Assembly (NCBI GenBank): GCA_017937765.1
Contig: JAGBCY010000008.1
Span: 1 to 62,033 of the forward strand
Direction of reading: 5' to 3'
Origin: Alistipes sp.
Lineage (GTDB): Bacteria; Bacteroidota; Bacteroidia; Bacteroidales; Rikenellaceae
DNA: 62,033 nucleotides
The position numbers and the translations under genes are program-made. Each line of letters opens with the position of its first letter. Positions within the stretch are counted from its first letter, which is position 1. The notes below the pieces were generated by a model. That model was given only the letters and a program-made list of their open reading frames with translations, ran no database searches and was not told the DNA's origin. Of this stretch, positions 18,720 through 26,989 are shown one piece after another.

Positions 18720-21371
18720 CTACATAAATGTCACTTCAGAGTACGCTTCGTACGTACCCCAATAAGACGTTACTTTCATTACTACACCGATAGATAGCGG
18801 CTGCGCAAGACTACTTCCTGTCGTATTATTGAAGCTAATTATGCCTGTCGCAGCGTTAAAAGAGAGGATACCCCTGTTGACAAGCGACTGTTGGCTGTTG
18901 GTTAGCACCCAGTTGAAATCAACCTCAAGAGGCACTAACTTATCCTGAGCCTCAACAACACCCTGAGCACTATGCGTATAGTGGGCATATACATCACCAA
19001 CATAACATCCATCCGCATAGCCGTTGCTGCCATTACCAGTTATGAGGAACTCAGAGCCATACTTACGTCCCTTATTTACCAACTCATAGCCGCGAACATC
19101 AGTTATCGAGAATACATCAGTAAGATCGATACTAATCACACCATACGTATTTGCAACGTAAGCAGTGTATGGAGTAGACGATACGAAACTAATCGGTCTA
19201 TAACCATAAACTATGAAGTTTGTATAATCATTCAAACCCTCCATCGTGGTATCGAAGTTTGTTGCAATCCTCATCTCGGTACCGTTATCATTCACCAGAT
19301 ACAGGTCGGCATCAACATTAACTTGATCATCCTTACCCCAGTTGAATATGTAGTTGTCATACATCAAAATTCCACGACGCGTTTCCACATTGTAGGGATC
19401 TCGCACACCAGTAAGTCTAAATACGGGACGATATTTGTTGCCATTCTCCGCCACTGCTATACCACGCTGTGTAGTATCATTGCCCGTAGGAATGACGATA
19501 TATCCATTATAATCCATAAGATCAAACATAACGTTTAGGTCAAGCCTATTTATGTCAAACGAGGTGACAGCCGTCGATGGTGCAGAGTTGGGATAATAGT
19601 ATGGTTGAACGCTTATTGTGTACATATCCCACGAATCAGACACATAGAGAGGATTGTGCTCAAACCACACCTCGGGAGCAATGAAGTTTACCTGCTTAAT
19701 GAACTCAACCTCCTGACCATACCAGAGAGTCATCTTCTTAGAGTATTTCAAATTATCGAGCACAACACCATCCTTTGAAACAGTAGCATCGCGATAGTCG
19801 TACGTAGTGTAGATATATTGACCATCATAGCTAATATCAAGTTTAGTATTGGCGGCCTCAATGCCGTTGATCGTATCAACAGATGTATAATCGTGATACA
19901 TAAACACATCATACAAATAGTCATTGATTGAGATACCAGCGAAGTTTGCAGGATATGCGTCAACAGTCTGAGCGATGTAGCCCTTCATTGTGTTAACAAC
20001 CTTCTCAGTGAATACGAGGTTAGTAGCGTAAACACCAGTATAGCTACCGAGGTCTACGAGGATGGGCTTACGGTTGCGGTCGAATGTCTCGAAGCCGAAC
20101 TCAACGTTTACATCAACGTTAGACAACGAGTAAACAACTGTAATGTCATAAGTCTTGTCCCACTCGAAGCCGAAGAACTTTACAGTAGCGTCCTCGCCAT
20201 CAGCAGAGATAATAACCTCCATATTCTCAACCTCCTCGCCGTTTACAAGAACCTTAGCGGGCTCCATGTTAAGAACGTCAGCGAGCTTAGTGTCAGCGGG
20301 CAAGTTCTCAACAACTGCATTAGCAAGTGCGAAGCCGAACCGACGTGAGTAGTATGCTACAGCCATAGGATCAACCGAGTCATCCTCTTTAATATTCAAC
20401 TTAGCAGCATCAATAGCAGCATCCTCAAGGTAGTTCCAAGTAGCAGTAAAATATGGTTTTTCACGCTTTGGACTATCAAACTCCAGCGTCGCCATCGGCT
20501 GAATGGTGTTGCGGTCGATAGTGATGCTCTTATCTGTCGATTTGGTCATAACATAACCAAACGTATCCTCAACCTCAATAGTCAAACCATTCTTAAAGGT
20601 CTGGGGAGGCAGGGCCAAATAGAATGTCGTAACCTCAGAGCTAAGCTCTACACCCTGGCCACAGTCGAGCGTGAGTTCGGTAAAGATCGTGTCGTCGAAG
20701 ATAAGTGAGCCACCAGCCTCACTATCATCTCCCGATGCGCCGCCATCGGCAGCAAGAGTAATGGTTGCCTCCGACGAGTTGATGTAGACCTCGCCCGCAA
20801 CCTGCTCATAGTCATTACCTCGCAGCTTTATAGACTTAACCTTATTTCCGTTACCCGTAAGCTGCAACTTAAGCCAACCATTTATTGTCTTGAGCGAGAA
20901 CTGGTTATACTCACCCGAGAAGATCATCAGATTACCATCCAAGCCATAGCTATCCTTCAGGTATGTCTGTGTTGCGGGGAGCATAGCGCGCACGTTATAC
21001 GTCTCCGTATTCAAGCGATAATTCTCGCTAAAGGGGTACACAATCACAACACGCTGGGTTGTAGTTGTAGCCGTGCCTGCGTCGACGCGTCGCAACTGAG
21101 CATTACGCTCGCCCGTCTCGCCGGTATATCTCCACTTCTGGTTAGCATCCGACATATAGAATACCGACACAAGGTCGCCCTTAGTCCATACCGTCTTTTT
21201 CGCCTCGTTTAGCTGGATACGTGTATCTTCGTCCTCGAAGCCCACGGTGATGGTCTCAGGAGCTTCGTCCACGATAGGTCGAGCTGCCGTCTGCTCATTT
21301 ATAACGTCATCAGAACAGCCCACAAGTGCAAGTGCAAGCACCACTGCACATAGTGTATGAATATATCTCAT
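18720..21371 (-). CDS. Large surface lipoprotein with shared N-terminal module
   Basis: An 883-residue lipoprotein (MRYIHTLCAVVLALALVGCSDD, lipobox LVGC). Residues about 35-300 match the N-terminal module also seen in the BspA-like protein and the 60129 product (MLPATQTYLKDSYGLDGN, VKSIKLRGNDYEQVAGEV, LTLDCGQGVELS, FYLALPPQTFKNGLTIEV, RNTIQPMATLEF). The remaining about 580 residues look like beta-rich, immunoglobulin-like repeats with no motif I can name. A role as surface adhesin or fimbrillin-like protein is inferred. A 40-residue peptide gene with its own promoter lies immediately upstream in the same direction, 27 bp away, so the pair is likely one operon. Confidence 0.75.
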   Translation of the reverse strand: MRYIHTLCAVVLALALVGCSDDVINEQTAARPIVDEAPETITVGFEDEDTRIQLNEAKKTVWTKGDLVSVFYMSDANQKWRYTGETGERNAQLRRVDAGTATTTTQRVVIVYPFSENYRLNTETYNVRAMLPATQTYLKDSYGLDGNLMIFSGEYNQFSLKTINGWLKLQLTGNGNKVKSIKLRGNDYEQVAGEVYINSSEATITLAADGGASGDDSEAGGSLIFDDTIFTELTLDCGQGVELSSEVTTFYLALPPQTFKNGLTIEVEDTFGYVMTKSTDKSITIDRNTIQPMATLEFDSPKREKPYFTATWNYLEDAAIDAAKLNIKEDDSVDPMAVAYYSRRFGFALANAVVENLPADTKLADVLNMEPAKVLVNGEEVENMEVIISADGEDATVKFFGFEWDKTYDITVVYSLSNVDVNVEFGFETFDRNRKPILVDLGSYTGVYATNLVFTEKVVNTMKGYIAQTVDAYPANFAGISINDYLYDVFMYHDYTSVDTINGIEAANTKLDISYDGQYIYTTYDYRDATVSKDGVVLDNLKYSKKMTLWYGQEVEFIKQVNFIAPEVWFEHNPLYVSDSWDMYTISVQPYYYPNSAPSTAVTSFDINRLDLNVMFDLMDYNGYIVIPTGNDTTQRGIAVAENGNKYRPVFRLTGVRDPYNVETRRGILMYDNYIFNWGKDDQVNVDADLYLVNDNGTEMRIATNFDTTMEGLNDYTNFIVYGYRPISFVSSTPYTAYVANTYGVISIDLTDVFSITDVRGYELVNKGRKYGSEFLITGNGSNGYADGCYVGDVYAHYTHSAQGVVEAQDKLVPLEVDFNWVLTNSQQSLVNRGILSFNAATGIISFNNTTGSSLAQPLSIGVVMKVTSYWGTYEAYSEVTFM

Positions 21372-21398
21372 AGTATAAAGTGTTAGGGGGTTCGTTTA

Positions 21399-21518
21399 CC
21401 AATCCATCTCTGGATTTTCAGTGGGGTCCTCAATTGAGCCTGCAAAGCCTCGCTCAACGATCACCTCCGATACATATACCTCGGGAGCAAGGTATCTTAA
21501 TAACTCATTCTCTTGCAT
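21399..21518 (-). CDS. Small peptide (about 40 residues) of unknown function
   Basis: ATG at 21516-21518 opens a 40-codon frame ending just before the stop at 21396-21398. The peptide runs from MQENELLRYLAPEVYVSEV to ERGFAGSIEDPTENPEMDW: no signal peptide, net acidic, with a VxxV-ERGFAGS turn and a Pro/Glu-rich tail ending in DW. A longer frame starts with TTG inside a terminator hairpin and is less likely. Its promoter (TAAATTTG, minus strand 21531-21538) ends 13 bp before the ATG, and the gene precedes a large surface lipoprotein. From memory, similar short ORFs with a GFA-S motif occur beside Bacteroidales surface-protein genes, but I cannot verify this here. Confidence 0.6.
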
Positions 21519-21530
21519 ATAGGGTAATCT

Positions 21531-21538
21531 CAAATTTA
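21531..21538 (-). promoter_or_regulatory. -7 box for the peptide-lipoprotein operon
   Basis: CAAATTTA on the plus strand reads TAAATTTG on the minus strand, matching TAnnTTTG. No good -33 element was seen. Transcription would start only a few bases before the peptide ATG. Confidence 0.5.
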
Positions 21539-21572
21539 GGCAATTCTCAATAACGGTTCTCTTTACAGCATA

Positions 21573-21601
21573 CCCCAAAGGCTAACACGTAACCTTTGGG
21601 G
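21573..21601 (-). terminator. Terminator hairpin of the coiled-coil gene
   Basis: CCCCAAAGG (21573-21581) and CCTTTGGGG (21593-21601) form a 9-bp stem with an 11-nt loop, 65 bp past the stop of the 154-residue gene. Confidence 0.65.
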
Positions 21602-21666
21602 ATGATAGTTAATCGGCCACCCGACGGGAAAGATTTGTGGTCTTACGTTCTACGATTAGGGGGGGC

Positions 21667-22131
21667 TTAGTCCTTATAGTCGTCGCGCTTCTTGTCGTGC
21701 TCGAGAGCCTTGACGCGGGCAACCTCGGCCTTGGCACTGGCTACGGCAGCCTTATGCTCTGCCTCCACAGCCTTAACCTTTGCCTTAGCAGATGCTATCT
21801 CCTGCTTCGTGCGCGTTGCCTCCTGCTTGTAGTAAGCATTAGCATTATCGAGGTTAGCCTCAGCCTCCTTCACGCGACGCTTATACTCCTCGACCACGAG
21901 TTTGTACTCCTCCTTAATCTGATCGAGCTCCTCCTTCGCCACAGCGAGACGCTCGTTCGCCGCCTCGGTGATACGACGCTGCTCGCCACGAACATCGGCC
22001 AACGCCTGCTTGCGTGCCGCAACAGCACGGTCATACTCAATCTGAACCTCGGCCAGGCTCTTATCGGGCTGCTGTGCCGACAAGGTTCCCATTGTTGCCA
22101 TAAAGGCAAAAATCAAAAACAGTCTCTTCAT
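21667..22131 (-). CDS. Exported coiled-coil protein, function unknown
   Basis: A 154-residue protein with a signal peptide (MKRLFLIFAFMATMGTLSAQQ) followed by an almost continuous, highly charged Ala/Glu/Lys-rich helix from about residue 25 to 145 (EELDQIKEEYKLVVEEYKRR, KQEIASAKAKVKAVEAEH). It should form a periplasmic coiled coil. No domain was recognised; resemblance to OmpH/Skp-like or TolA-like helical proteins is only compositional. It has its own terminator hairpins on both sides, so it appears to be a single-gene unit downstream of the Sus terminator. Confidence 0.7.
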   Translation of the reverse strand: MKRLFLIFAFMATMGTLSAQQPDKSLAEVQIEYDRAVAARKQALADVRGEQRRITEAANERLAVAKEELDQIKEEYKLVVEEYKRRVKEAEANLDNANAYYKQEATRTKQEIASAKAKVKAVEAEHKAAVASAKAEVARVKALEHDKKRDDYKD

Positions 22132-22201
22132 AACCTATAAATTTTAGTGTAACAATTGTCTCTCCGGAATTACAAATATACAAAATTTCCTTAATAATAT
22201 C

Positions 22202-22233
22202 AAAAAAAAGGTCGGCAATTTACACTGCCAACC
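22202..22233 (-). terminator. Rho-independent terminator of the Sus operon
   Basis: GGTCGGCA (22210-22217) pairs with TGCCAACC (22226-22233) with one internal mismatch. On the minus strand the stem is followed by eight T residues (22202-22209 are A on the plus strand). It lies 28 bp beyond the susA stop. Confidence 0.85.
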
Positions 22234-22260
22234 CAAATTTACACTCCTTGCGGAGAATGC

Positions 22261-24123
22261 CTAACGGCTAAACTCCACGACAAGCGTCGACATAGGAGCC
22301 ACACGCTTACCACGCATATCAACCTCCTCGCCCGTAACTACATCGCGACCAACCGTAAGATCGGCCGAGAGCTCCGCGTAACGCGACCACGGAATCTCAC
22401 GCTCGGCGTTCGAGTTGTTGATATAGACGAACACCACCTCGCGCTCGTTATAGCGGAAGTAAGCGTAGGTATTATCGCGGTCGATAAAGTGGAGCGTACG
22501 TCCCGAGTGGATCACCTCCTTCGACTTACGCCACTGCATCAGCTTTCGCGTATAGTCGAATACCTCCTTCTGATCACCCTTATGGTTTGCTCTATCGAAG
22601 AGGTTAATCTTATCGTCCTCCCAGCCACCGGGGAAGTCTACACGCAGGGTTGGGTGTCCCTTCGAGCGATCCGTCGAGCGGAACATAAGCTCATCGCCAT
22701 AGAGCATCTGCGGCATACCGCGCAACGTGGCCAGCAACGTGACCACAATCTTCATACGCTTGGGGTCGCCCTCACACACGTCGCCGATACGGTCGGTGTC
22801 GTGGTTGCCGGCCATAATCATCATATTGCTAAGATCGTGATATACGAAGTCGTGCGACAAGACGTCGTAGATACGCGTCATACCCTGACCCCAGCCACCA
22901 TCACCGCTCTCGGTCATCGCGGCACGAATAGCGTCGTGGAGCGGGAAGTCCATAATAGACTTAAGGTGCGAGTCGAAGCCATCCTTATTAGCATTACCAC
23001 CCTGCCAGTAGGCCAGCTGCGGAATCGACGAGGTCCACACCTCACCCACAATGTTGAAGTTGGGATACTCCTCCATAACTGCCTTGCACCACTGGCTCAT
23101 AGGCATCTTCTCGTTATAGGGGTAGGTATCGACACGGAAACCATCCAGACCCGAGTACTCGATCCACCACACGGCCCACTGCTTAAAGTAGTTGAGCAGG
23201 TAGGGGTTGTCGAGGTTCATATCGGCCATCGAGCGATCGAACCAGCCGCTCTCCATCTGGTAGAGATCCGACTTCGAGGCGTTGAAGTCCATATTCACCG
23301 AGAAGGTCCAGTTCGACTGCGTATAGCTATCCCACTTATGCACCCAGTCCTCGAACGGCAGATCGTTGTACCACCAATGTGTCGTCGAGCTATGGTTCGG
23401 AACGATATCCACAATCACCTTAAGATCGCGCTTATGGCACTCCTCGACGTAGGTCTTAAAGAGTTCGTTCGAGCCGTAACGCGGGTCGATACGGTAGTAG
23501 TCGCTGCACGAGTAGCCGTGGTACGAGGGGCCATTCTCATCATCCAGCAGCAGCGGTGTCGACCAGATGGCCGTAGCACCGAGGTCGGCGATGTAGTCGA
23601 GATGGGCGATGATACCCTCGATATCGCCACCGTGGCGACGACCAGGATTCTTGCGCTCCACACGCTCGATGGTGTCGTACGTGTTATCGTTCTCGGGGTT
23701 GCCGTTAGCGAAGCGGTCAGGCATAATGAGGTAGACGAAGTCGGCCGTAGTGAAGCTCTCACGCTCGGCAGAGCCCTCCTGGCGCGAAGCGATAGTGTAG
23801 GTGTAGTCGTACTTACGCCTACCGTTAGTGAAGCGCAAGGTGTAGTCGCCTGCCACGGCATCCTCCGCAACCACCACGTCAACGAAGATATAGTTCGGGC
23901 TATCGGCCTTATGCACAGCTGCAACCTTAACACCCTGACCCTCGGGAAGGATGTCGACGTTGTAGTTCGCAACGCCCTCGGCATTAATCATAAGCTGCAA
24001 CGGGGTGTTCATACCCACCCACCACGACAGTGGCTCAACGTGCTTGATCTCGAACTTGGGCTTAGCCGCCGAGGCCGAGGCCACAGCCGCAATAAGCATC
24101 ACAAGGGTTAATACTCTCTTCAT
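22261..24123 (-). CDS. susA: Periplasmic neopullulanase, SusA-like GH13
   Basis: A 620-residue GH13 enzyme that cleaves starch oligosaccharides in the periplasm. It has signal peptide MKRVLTLVMLIAAVASASA, then a Glyco_hydro N-terminal Ig-like domain (about 22-120) and the (beta/alpha)8 domain. The nucleophile is Asp332 in LDGFRVDTYP, the acid/base Glu361 in NIVGEVWTSS, and the third acid Asp442 in MAGNHDTDRIG; all are present. The opening FVYLIMPDRFANGNPENDN and WWVGMNTPLQLMI stretches match SusA/neopullulanases. It is the last gene of the operon, 12 bp after the cytoplasmic amylase gene, and is followed by a strong terminator. Confidence 0.93.
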   Translation of the reverse strand: MKRVLTLVMLIAAVASASAAKPKFEIKHVEPLSWWVGMNTPLQLMINAEGVANYNVDILPEGQGVKVAAVHKADSPNYIFVDVVVAEDAVAGDYTLRFTNGRRKYDYTYTIASRQEGSAERESFTTADFVYLIMPDRFANGNPENDNTYDTIERVERKNPGRRHGGDIEGIIAHLDYIADLGATAIWSTPLLLDDENGPSYHGYSCSDYYRIDPRYGSNELFKTYVEECHKRDLKVIVDIVPNHSSTTHWWYNDLPFEDWVHKWDSYTQSNWTFSVNMDFNASKSDLYQMESGWFDRSMADMNLDNPYLLNYFKQWAVWWIEYSGLDGFRVDTYPYNEKMPMSQWCKAVMEEYPNFNIVGEVWTSSIPQLAYWQGGNANKDGFDSHLKSIMDFPLHDAIRAAMTESGDGGWGQGMTRIYDVLSHDFVYHDLSNMMIMAGNHDTDRIGDVCEGDPKRMKIVVTLLATLRGMPQMLYGDELMFRSTDRSKGHPTLRVDFPGGWEDDKINLFDRANHKGDQKEVFDYTRKLMQWRKSKEVIHSGRTLHFIDRDNTYAYFRYNEREVVFVYINNSNAEREIPWSRYAELSADLTVGRDVVTGEEVDMRGKRVAPMSTLVVEFSR

Positions 24124-24135
24124 AGATATCTGTTT

Positions 24136-25422
24136 TTATTTTACTAAAATACGGTATTGCCACGGTGCTATGTCGCACTCCACGTGGTCGTCGAGCGTTG
24201 CGTGCTCGCCCGTGATGGCATCGCGATAGACGCCAGCATATATTCCCGTGCGGAAGTCTGCGTGGATCGTATAGGGCGAGAGGTTCATTATTGCTACCAC
24301 GCGGCTGCCGCACACCTCGCGCACGAAGGTCATCATACAATCCTTCGCATTATTCTCAATCTCGATAACCTCGCCACCACGCTCGCCACCATCCAGCGCA
24401 CGCTCGCCGTGCTTCAACGCAGCCAGACGACGATAGAGCGCAGTCATTCGATTCTCGCGATAGGCCTCAACGGGGATAGGGTCACGCTCGAAAAACTCGA
24501 ACGAGTGGTCGTAGCCAACCTCCTGACCAGTATAGATAAGCGGCATTGTCGAGGGCATAAGGAAGGTCATCGCCATCATCACCTCCAGCGCACGGCCGAA
24601 GCGCGACTGCTCCGAGCCACTCCACGAGTTCTCGTCGTGGTTCGATGTGAAGCTCATACGCATAGCCTCCCTCGGATACTTCGCCCGCTCGGCGTGGATA
24701 GCGTTACGCAGATCCCACACTCTACGCGCACCCTTAGCAATGTCGCACATAATGTGGTGGATATTCCACTGATAGCTCATATTAAATGCCCCGTCGAAGA
24801 GGTTATCCTCCTCGGCCTCGGCGAGCATAAAGATATCGGGCTTAATGCGATGAAGCTCCTCGGATACCTCACGCCAGAACTCTATGGGCACAAGCATAGC
24901 CATATCGCAACGGAAGCCATCGACCCCGAACTCCTCGACCCAGTAGCGCATAGCCTCAATCTGGCCGCGCCATACGTCGTGGTTGGCATAGTTCAATTTG
25001 GCCGTATCGGTCCAATCCCACGGCACGAGGGGCACCCCTTCGGCATCGCGCTCGTACCAATCCGCAGGACGCTCCGTAATCCAGCGAGCATCGCGCGCCG
25101 TGTGGTTAGCCACCCAGTCTAAGAGCACCTTCATACCGAGCGAGTGTGCCACCGAGATAAAGGCCTTCAAATCCTCTGCCGTACCGAACTCCTCGTTCAC
25201 GGCCTGATAGTCGCGTATCGAGTAGTAGGAGCCAAGCGTGCCCTTACGCCCCTCCTCTCCGATTGGGTATATGGGCATCAGCCACAGAGCATCGACACCC
25301 ACAGAGCGCAGGAACGGCAGACGCTCGATAGCAGCGTTTAGCGTACCCTCGGGCGTAAACTGTCTGATGTTTAGTTCGTAGAGTACAGCCGAATAGCTCC
25401 ACTCGGGATTTTTATACATCAT
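24136..25422 (-). CDS. GH13 alpha-amylase-like enzyme without signal peptide
   Basis: A 428-residue GH13 enzyme, probably cytoplasmic because the N-terminus (MMYKNPEWSYSAVLYELNIR) lacks any hydrophobic leader. Catalytic residues: Asp173 in VDGFRCDMAM, Glu202 in IFMLAEAEED, Asp263 in FTSNHDENSW. The substrate is likely a short maltooligosaccharide. It is a paralogue of the lipoprotein encoded just upstream (25574): both have GRKGTLGSYYSI, DWVANHT and TSNHDENSW. ATG at 25420-25422 is used because the longer frame opens with TTG; a second ATG follows directly. The gap to the upstream gene is filled by a long imperfect hairpin. Confidence 0.88.
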   Translation of the reverse strand: MMYKNPEWSYSAVLYELNIRQFTPEGTLNAAIERLPFLRSVGVDALWLMPIYPIGEEGRKGTLGSYYSIRDYQAVNEEFGTAEDLKAFISVAHSLGMKVLLDWVANHTARDARWITERPADWYERDAEGVPLVPWDWTDTAKLNYANHDVWRGQIEAMRYWVEEFGVDGFRCDMAMLVPIEFWREVSEELHRIKPDIFMLAEAEEDNLFDGAFNMSYQWNIHHIMCDIAKGARRVWDLRNAIHAERAKYPREAMRMSFTSNHDENSWSGSEQSRFGRALEVMMAMTFLMPSTMPLIYTGQEVGYDHSFEFFERDPIPVEAYRENRMTALYRRLAALKHGERALDGGERGGEVIEIENNAKDCMMTFVREVCGSRVVAIMNLSPYTIHADFRTGIYAGVYRDAITGEHATLDDHVECDIAPWQYRILVK

Positions 25423-25442
25423 AGAGTGCAATCGTCAAATGA

Positions 25443-25570
25443 TAGAACGAGTGGCTATAATGGATGAATTTAAGGCTTGCAAAGTACCAGAAACCATAGT
25501 CTACTAAACGTAAACAAGGATTTCTAGCACAAGCTTAACGCCGAAGTTCGCCATTATAGCCACTCGCTAT
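25443..25570. repeat. Long imperfect inverted repeat between two amylase genes
   Basis: CGAGTGGCTATAATGG (25448-25463) is the exact reverse complement of 25551-25566. The pairing continues outward as ATAG/CTAT with a 2-nt bulge, and inward as TTAAG(G)CTTG with CAAGCTTAA, then CAGAAACC with GGATTTCTAG, making a stem-loop of about 128 nt. It takes up nearly the whole spacer between the stop at 25574 and the next start at 25422. An mRNA-processing element or a MITE-like insertion are both possible. Confidence 0.8.
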
Positions 25571-25573
25571 GTA

Positions 25574-26974
25574 TTACTTAGAAAGGAGCATATAACCCCA
25601 CGCGCCGAGCTCCACAACATCGCCAGCAGCGAATGTCTTAGTCTCGCCGCAGAGGCAACTATACTCACCAGCCTCAGCCTCTGTGAGCGTCACGCTCGCG
25701 GGCTCGGCCGAGAAGTTGAAGAGGCACAACACGGCATTCTCCTCGTTAGCACGCGTAAAGGCGAGGACTGTCTCGGAAGCACCCTCGACATACTTGACGG
25801 GGGCAACATTCTCACCAGCAGCCAATACCGAGTTGTTGTGGCGGAATGCGCAGAGGCCCTTATAGAAGTCGCGGAACTCCTTGCCATACTCCGTATCAAC
25901 GAGCTCTACCACCGAGTCCTTCTCGAAGAACTGCAAGCGGCGGTTGAGACCGATCTCCTGACCAGTGTAGATCAGCGGCTGGCCCTTAGGCAACACGAAC
26001 GTGAGGGCTGCGAAGGTCTTGTGCGCATCACCCATACGCTCGAACTCCGTACCTGCCCACGAGTTCTCGTCGTGGTTTGAGGTAAACATAAGGCGCATTG
26101 CGGGTGCGGGATACTTCACGTCGTCGCGTGCAATGTACTCCTTAAGGTCGGCAACGGTCTTTGCGTCGGTCTTGATTACACCATCGCCAGCCACGTTCTT
26201 AGTCTCGCTGCCACCCTTAGCCATAGCGTTGAAGATGTGGTGGAGCTCCCAAGCATAGGTAGCCTCGAAGCCACACTCGTGCAACCACGTCTCCTCACCC
26301 TCGGCCAAGAGATATACGTCGGGGTTGATGGCACGAACCTCCTCCCAAGCCTTAGCCCAGAAGTCTGCGGGAACGTTCATAGCAACGTCGCAACGGTAGC
26401 CATCGACACCCTTCTCGATCCAGAACTTGAGGGCATCGAGCATAGCAGCGCGCATATCCTCGTTCTCGTAGTTGAGCTTAGCGATATCTGTCCAGTCGTA
26501 CTCAACGATAGGAAGGCCGGTCTCCTCGTCCATAACGTACCAGTCCTTCTTACCCTCCTGCCACCAATCGGCATCGCGCGATGTATGGTTAGCCACCCAG
26601 TCGATAATGACCTTCAGGCCGAGATCGTGAGCCGTCGAGAGGAAGTGGTCGAAATCCTCCATAGTACCGAACTCGGGGTTGATCTCCTTATAGTCGATGA
26701 TCGAGTAGTATGAGCCGAGCGTACCCTTACGGCCATCAACACCGATAGGGCTCACGGGCATAAGCCATACGATATCAACGCCCATCTCCTTCAACTCCGG
26801 GAGATACTTCTCCGCAGCGGCGAACGTACCCTCAACGGTAGCCTGACGGATATTCATCTCATAAACCACTGAGTTGAACTTATTGAACTCGCGGTTCTCG
26901 GTCTTCTGCTCGGTGCTGTTGCAGCAACCAACGAGCGTAGCAAGAGCTACGACAAATGCTAAAAATCTCTTCAT
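25574..26974 (-). CDS. GH13 alpha-amylase lipoprotein
   Basis: A 466-residue GH13 enzyme anchored as a lipoprotein: MKRFLAFVVALATLVGCCN with Cys17 as the lipidation site. Catalytic residues: Asp196 in VDGYRCDVAM, Glu225 in YLLAEGEETW and the Asp of FTSNHDENSW near residue 305. It lacks the CBM58 insert of SusG, so it is a compact enzyme. Whether it faces the outside or the periplasm is not certain: the residues after Cys17 (CNSTEQKTENRE) carry no clear acidic K-(D/E)2 export signal. It lies 15 bp after the 711-residue GH13 gene in the Sus operon. Confidence 0.9.
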   Translation of the reverse strand: MKRFLAFVVALATLVGCCNSTEQKTENREFNKFNSVVYEMNIRQATVEGTFAAAEKYLPELKEMGVDIVWLMPVSPIGVDGRKGTLGSYYSIIDYKEINPEFGTMEDFDHFLSTAHDLGLKVIIDWVANHTSRDADWWQEGKKDWYVMDEETGLPIVEYDWTDIAKLNYENEDMRAAMLDALKFWIEKGVDGYRCDVAMNVPADFWAKAWEEVRAINPDVYLLAEGEETWLHECGFEATYAWELHHIFNAMAKGGSETKNVAGDGVIKTDAKTVADLKEYIARDDVKYPAPAMRLMFTSNHDENSWAGTEFERMGDAHKTFAALTFVLPKGQPLIYTGQEIGLNRRLQFFEKDSVVELVDTEYGKEFRDFYKGLCAFRHNNSVLAAGENVAPVKYVEGASETVLAFTRANEENAVLCLFNFSAEPASVTLTEAEAGEYSCLCGETKTFAAGDVVELGAWGYMLLSK

Positions 26975-26989
26975 AGTGTTATAGTTTTA

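Noticed and set aside
21396-21578. 60-residue version of the small peptide starting with TTG
   Set aside because: Its start lies inside the terminator hairpin of the upstream gene and before the -7 box; the ATG 20 codons later fits better.
21658-21665. G tract as a phase-variation site
   Set aside because: Seven to eight G lie after the stop codon of the coiled-coil gene, not in a reading frame or promoter spacer.
22489-24111. 540-codon open frame antisense to susA
   Set aside because: Same cause; His/Arg/Val-rich composition typical of antisense translation, no start signals or motifs.
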